DNA from: Halorubrum sp. BV1
GTDB lineage: Archaea; Halobacteriota; Halobacteria; Halobacteriales; Haloferacaceae
Length of the DNA: 64,000 bases
Assembly: GCF_000746205.1 (NCBI RefSeq)
Contig: NZ_JQKV01000005.1
Coordinates: forward strand, 1-64,000
Direction of reading: 5' to 3'
The notes below the pieces were generated by a model, which was given only the letters and a program-made list of their open reading frames with translations, was not told where the DNA came from and did no database searches. Made by a program: the position numbers and the translations under genes. Positions 59,919 to 64,000 of this stretch are shown here, piece after piece (position 1 is the stretch's first letter; each line of letters starts with the position of its first letter).

Positions 59919-62417
59919 TCAGAAGAGGTAGAACAGCGGGAAGATGAACACCCAGACGATGTCGACGAAGTGCCAGTAGAGGCCAAAGTACTCGATTGGC
60001 CGCTCGTCGTCGAGGTAGTGGCCTTGGTAGGCCCTGATGAACAGGAAGATGGCGATCACAAGGCCAATAACTACGTGGATCCCGTGGAGGCCGGTCGTGA
60101 CGTAGTAGATCGATGCTTGAATAGGGTCACCATGGGCATTCGCCGAAATTGTCACGCCTCGTTCGAAGATCTCTTTGTTCCACTCCCAGAGCTTGATACC
60201 CAAGAATGTGAATCCAAGCACTATCGTTGTACCGAGTGACGCGAGCAGGCCCTGCCGATTCTTTCGACGAGCGGCGACCAGCGCCAAGATCACGGTAAAT
60301 GACGAGGTGAGGAGTACGAACGTGTTGATCAGCCCCGGTAGTGGTTCGGCCAGTGGCTCCCATGTCATCCAGCCGGCGTTGTACCGGACGAAGATGGCTG
60401 CAGAGAGGAACGCGCCAAAGACGATCACGTCTGACGCGATGAAGAACCACATCCCCAGCTTGACTTTTTCGATGCCGTCGAACGGCCACCGCTCGGCGAA
60501 CTCTGTCGGTGGGGCATAGAAGTCCTCAAGGCCCCACTTCACCCCGGTCCAAATGAGTCCGACCAGACCGATAACTATGAGTATCGGGTATACTGGATTC
60601 GAGATTGTCACGCCAGTCGATGTGAGCGACTCGCCCAGCTCGAAGACAACGTTATCGCGGAACCCGGTGAGTCCGAGGAACAATACACCGACTGCCAGCG
60701 ATAGGGCCAGCGGCCAGATACTTGCGTGGCTTGGGTGCTTGTCCCAGTACGGATATTTTTTGATGTGTTCGGAGTGGGTGTCACCACCGTCAGTCGTTCC
60801 GTTCCCATTGGCGTCGGTCTTGACAGCCGGACCTCCGTCTGGCACATAATCTTTCACGAATTCAAGCTTACCGGACGCGTAGGACGGCCGGTTTGGCCAG
60901 TTCTCGAGCGGCGGGGGTGAAGAGATGGCCCACTCAGCAGTTCGCGAGTAGTCCCATGGGTTGTCGCCGGCAGGCTCGCCGGAGACATACGACTTCGCGA
61001 AGTTATAGAACATGATGAAGAAGGAGAATCCGAGTACGAACGCGCCGATAGTCCCGAATTGGTGGTAAATTTGGAGTTCGGGGTTGTATTCGAAGACACG
61101 CCGGGGGGTCTCCCACCCGAGGAACATCGAGAAATAGACGGCGTTGAACCCGATGAAGAACAGTATGAAATGGATCTTCCCGAGGAGTTCATCGTACATC
61201 TTCCCAGTTATTTTCGGGAACCAGTAGTACGCAGCGCCGATCAGCGCTGTCGCCCCCCCGAACATCACGTAGTGGAAGTGCGCGACCACCCAGTAGGTGC
61301 CACGGAACTCGTAGTCGAGGACGATAGCGCCGAGGAACACCCCGGTGATGCCGCCGAGGATGAACAATAGCAGCGCCCCGAACGCGAAGAGGAACGGTGT
61401 CGTGAACTGGATTCGTCCCTTGATGAGCGTGTAGATCAGCGAGAACACGATCAGGTCAAAGGGTAAGGAAATACCGATGGTGGTTGCCATCATTAGCGTC
61501 TTGATCTCCAAATTGATCGTCGTCAGGAACATATGGTGCATCCACACAAGGAACGATTGGACGGAGACAAGACAGATGGCGATTATCACCCACTTTCGCC
61601 CGACGAGGCGACGCCCAGAGAATGTCTGGAAAAGCTCCAACATTGCACCGAGCGCCGGGAAGAAGACGATGTACACCTCCGGATGGCCGAAGAACCAGAA
61701 TAGGTGGCCCCACAGAAGGGAGCCGCCCTCTGTTGCGGAAAAGTACACCGAGCCTAGTACACGGTCGGATGCAAGAATTAGTCCCGCAGCGAGTAATGCG
61801 GCGAATGCGAACAGCATCATCCACACGGTCGCGAGGATGGACCATGTGAACATCGGCATGTCCATGATTCCCATCCCTTCGGCACGCGAGTGATGAATAG
61901 ACACGAGGAAATTTATCGACGAGGCGGTGACTCCGATGGTGAACATCGCGAGTGCTAGTATCGCACCCGTCGAGCCGATACTCGGTGTGTACGCGGGTAT
62001 GTTGAGCGGAGCGTATATCGTCCAGCCAGCGCTCAGCGTGCCGCCTTGGAAGAAGCTGATTGATAATAATACGCCTGAGAACAGGTACATCCAGTAGGAG
62101 AGTGCGTTAAGCCGTGGGAACGCAAGGTCGTCGGCACCGATCTGGAGCGGCACGAAGTAGTTTGCAAAGCCGAAGGCAAACGGGGAGAGGAACCAGAACA
62201 CCATTATCAGTCCGTGGGCAGTGACGGCCTCGTTGTACGCCAGCCCGGACAGGATCTGATTCGTTGGTTCCCAGAGCTGGACACGGATCAGTAAAGCAAG
62301 GACACCGCCGAATAGTAGGAAGAACAGGGCAGTGATCGTGTAGAGGATCCCGATGTCCTTGTGGTTAGTCGTGACGAGCCATCGTTTGACCGAAGTCGTG
62401 GGCGGGAGTTCGCTCAT
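59919..62417 (-). CDS. coxAC: Cytochrome c/quinol oxidase subunit I fused to subunit III
   Basis: An 832-residue haem-copper oxidase protein. Subunit I part: FLVWMHHMFLT, the active-site FGHPEVYIVFFPA and YWVVAHFHYVMFGG give the haem and CuB histidines. A Gly/Asp linker near residue 520 leads to a subunit III part with KLGMWFFIASDVIVFGAFLS, RQGLLASLGTTIVLGFTFLG and TTGLHGIHVVIGLVIAIFLF. This CoxA-CoxC fusion is known in some archaea and bacteria. It is the last enzyme of the respiratory chain. The ATG overlaps the stop of coxB (62414-62417). Confidence 0.93.
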   Translation of the reverse strand: MSELPPTTSVKRWLVTTNHKDIGILYTITALFFLLFGGVLALLIRVQLWEPTNQILSGLAYNEAVTAHGLIMVFWFLSPFAFGFANYFVPLQIGADDLAFPRLNALSYWMYLFSGVLLSISFFQGGTLSAGWTIYAPLNIPAYTPSIGSTGAILALAMFTIGVTASSINFLVSIHHSRAEGMGIMDMPMFTWSILATVWMMLFAFAALLAAGLILASDRVLGSVYFSATEGGSLLWGHLFWFFGHPEVYIVFFPALGAMLELFQTFSGRRLVGRKWVIIAICLVSVQSFLVWMHHMFLTTINLEIKTLMMATTIGISLPFDLIVFSLIYTLIKGRIQFTTPFLFAFGALLLFILGGITGVFLGAIVLDYEFRGTYWVVAHFHYVMFGGATALIGAAYYWFPKITGKMYDELLGKIHFILFFIGFNAVYFSMFLGWETPRRVFEYNPELQIYHQFGTIGAFVLGFSFFIMFYNFAKSYVSGEPAGDNPWDYSRTAEWAISSPPPLENWPNRPSYASGKLEFVKDYVPDGGPAVKTDANGNGTTDGGDTHSEHIKKYPYWDKHPSHASIWPLALSLAVGVLFLGLTGFRDNVVFELGESLTSTGVTISNPVYPILIVIGLVGLIWTGVKWGLEDFYAPPTEFAERWPFDGIEKVKLGMWFFIASDVIVFGAFLSAAIFVRYNAGWMTWEPLAEPLPGLINTFVLLTSSFTVILALVAARRKNRQGLLASLGTTIVLGFTFLGIKLWEWNKEIFERGVTISANAHGDPIQASIYYVTTGLHGIHVVIGLVIAIFLFIRAYQGHYLDDERPIEYFGLYWHFVDIVWVFIFPLFYLF

Positions 62418-63205
62418 GTAGGGGCACCTCGAATGATCGCGTTGTCAACGCTGGGAGTATTTCCGGCGGAAGTCCTATCGATATTGGAGGTGTTTTCACT
62501 TTGGGTACCTGTATACCATTCTTCCCACTCGTCTTGCGGGAGCACCGTGATTTGACCAGTCATCGCAGAGTGACCGGCCCCACAGAGCTCGAAGCATTCG
62601 ACTCGGTACGTTGCCTCGCCGCCCTGTGCCTCGACTTCTTCGGAACTCACGGAGAACCAGACCTCGCTGGTCTCTCCGGGGATAGCGTCGGATTTTATCC
62701 GCAACTCTGACGAGCCGAAGTTGTGCCACACGTCGCGTGAGGTCACGTCGAGGTTGACTCGGTTATCGGCCGGCACGACCATCTCGCCCGTCGTGGTGTG
62801 GCCGTTCGGGTACTCGTACTCCCAGCCGAACTGGTACCCCTCGACGAGGATCTCGATGTCGCTCTCGTCTGCTGTGTCTGGCCCCTCCTCGACGTAGAGG
62901 AGGATCCCGTACGCGTACACAACGAGACTGATAACGACGATCGCGCTCAGTCCAAATGAGAGGAAGAGCTTCTTCGCTTTCGGACCACCCTGTCCCGTCG
63001 GGAGCTCGCCGACCGTCGGCGCGTCGAAGTCTTCTTTCGGTTCGCCCCCGTCGTCGCGGTACTTGTACACGTTCCACAGCGTGTACGCCACGACGATGGT
63101 GCCGACGAGGGTACCGAGCGCGAGGAAGACGAAGAAGATCTCGTCGAAAACCTCCGCTTGCGCGCGCCAGTCGCTCCCTCGTTGTAAGATAACTGTGTCA
63201 ATCAT
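62414..63205 (-). CDS. coxB: Cytochrome oxidase subunit II (CuA)
   Basis: A 263-residue subunit with two N-terminal helices (EIFFVFLALGTLVGTIVVAY and LFLSFGLSAIVVISLVVYAY) and a periplasm-facing CuA domain. The copper ligands are in YRVECFELCGAGHSAMTG (C-x3-C-x3-H-x2-M) and VWHNFGSSELR. EYPNGHTTTGEMVVPADNRV precedes it. The start ATG is at 63203-63205. It transfers electrons (from halocyanin in haloarchaea) to subunit I. First gene of the two-gene operon. Confidence 0.93.
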   Translation of the reverse strand: MIDTVILQRGSDWRAQAEVFDEIFFVFLALGTLVGTIVVAYTLWNVYKYRDDGGEPKEDFDAPTVGELPTGQGGPKAKKLFLSFGLSAIVVISLVVYAYGILLYVEEGPDTADESDIEILVEGYQFGWEYEYPNGHTTTGEMVVPADNRVNLDVTSRDVWHNFGSSELRIKSDAIPGETSEVWFSVSSEEVEAQGGEATYRVECFELCGAGHSAMTGQITVLPQDEWEEWYTGTQSENTSNIDRTSAGNTPSVDNAIIRGAPT

Positions 63206-63810
63206 ATTTGCTTCCGTAGTCTCGCCCCTCTACTTCACGAGGGTCCACTTATTATTTTGTATCACCTGAGTAGAATAGTTGTACCGAGTTTTCGGAACAC
63301 CTGCCACGTGGGATTACCAACAATGTTACTATTAAAATATCTTGCTCGTGGTAGTCATTCAACCTGCCTTTGGAGGCGTAACTTGATGAAGACTGCCCTG
63401 AAGGCGGAGCTAGCAATTTCATCCGGCGCTTTCTTCCGAACCTGAATCCACTATCGATCGTAATTTGAGTCTCATAATCGGTGAAAATTCGGCAAATGGT
63501 AGTATTACACTTGAAAATCTGCGGCTGATGGCACTAATGGAAATTCTAGTCAACGACTTCTACGCGATCAATCGCAGCGTGGGATTTGCTGTCGGGAGTG
63601 TGCTTTATTTCTCGTGCGAGGAATCCATGTGTTTCAACAGCGTAATTCTGTCGAGAAACTCTCTAACTACACTTGGGACCGCTGTTGTCACGTTCTCGAG
63701 GAACTACCCATCCCGCTGGCGCGGTGATCAGCCCTCATTTGGAACTGCCCTGTTGGGTATCATGGTACAATTACACATAGAGATCAGTGAGCGAGGATGG
63801 TTATCGTGTA
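63206..63810. other. Upstream region of cox operon, no supported gene
   Basis: Contains the presumed cox promoter (A/T-rich AATAATAAG near 63255 on the minus strand). The following stretch has open frames on both strands (for example 63465-63836 on the plus strand) but no motif. It may be remnant mobile DNA. Confidence 0.4.
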
Positions 63811-63903
63811 CTCTTGAGGGTACTGTGTACGTGTAGAACGTGCTTTGCTCCTATATGCTGCCTACAAAGGGCTGCTCTTGAGGGTACTGTGTACGTGTAG
63901 AAC
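63811..63903. repeat. 29-bp direct repeat, two copies, 64-bp spacing
   Basis: The sequence starting CTCTTGAGGGTACTGTGTAC and ending CGTGTAGAAC occurs at 63811-63839 and again at 63875-63903 without a mismatch. The 35 bases between are unrelated. Only two copies lie in the window; more could lie to the right. Confidence 0.75.
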
Positions 63904-64000
63904 CAATATGGATCGACACAGATACACTACTGTGAATCTCACCATACGGAAGGTAGCAACAACCACATAAACATGACCCGATTATTGTATACTGAGCGAT

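Noticed and set aside
63465..63836. 123-codon plus-strand frame at the window end
   Set aside because: No domain, no promoter, Ser/Arg-rich and overlapping the 29-bp repeat; not supported as a gene.

Overview
The window is haloarchaeal DNA and most likely part of a large plasmid, megaplasmid or secondary chromosome. The evidence is the very acidic, GC-rich coding sequence, the Orc1/Cdc6 initiators, a TFB-type basal factor, a plasmid-type DNA polymerase B, halocyanins, and many genes whose start codon lies 25-30 bases after a TATA box (leaderless). The proteins were read directly from the sequence, and family names come from recognition of motifs, not from searches.

Replication and maintenance (1-14.7 kb): a truncated orc1/cdc6 gene faces a putative origin with at least seven copies of an ORB-like repeat. 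Next come a divergent PolB2-type polymerase, a tfb gene, a toxin-antitoxin-like pair (winged helix plus DUF6516/TumE-like), and a minus-strand operon with a RecA/RadA-like protein lacking Walker A, a coiled-coil protein and a DEDD exonuclease. An AbiE-type toxin-antitoxin pair, a second orc gene, two zinc-ribbon proteins and a ParA-type partition operon with an iterated repeat array follow. A 40-41 bp inverted repeat with identical 10-bp arms occurs three times in this region and is unexplained.

Metabolic and mobile part (15-32.4 kb): a complete biotin operon bioB-bioU-bioF-bioD without bioA, a decayed histidine kinase, thiC, an IS4-type transposase, an HTH plus MntA/HepT-like nucleotidyltransferase/HEPN module, a tyrosine recombinase, several frameshifted remnants, a DUF63 membrane protein, a DUF5676-like protein paired with an NmrA-like oxidoreductase, and an amidohydrolase.

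Copper and redox island (32.7-63.2 kb): two YHS-domain permeases, methionine/glycine-rich SHOCT membrane proteins, a DUF302 protein, three halocyanins (one fused to a SHOCT tail), small membrane proteins with HTH regulators, a Tat-exported Lon-like domain that lacks the usual serine, an aconitase, an APC transporter, and a DUF63/DUF1405/halocyanin operon. It closes with copA, a TRASH-domain Lrp regulator, copZ, a CPH-type (CopB-like) ATPase with a His-rich tail, and a coxB-coxAC terminal oxidase operon. The gene content fits copper detoxification combined with copper delivery to blue-copper proteins and the CuA/CuB sites of the oxidase. Broken genes (decayed kinase, FmdE-like gene, Lrp fragment, ABC permease/MetB/UspA chimera) mark old rearrangement points.
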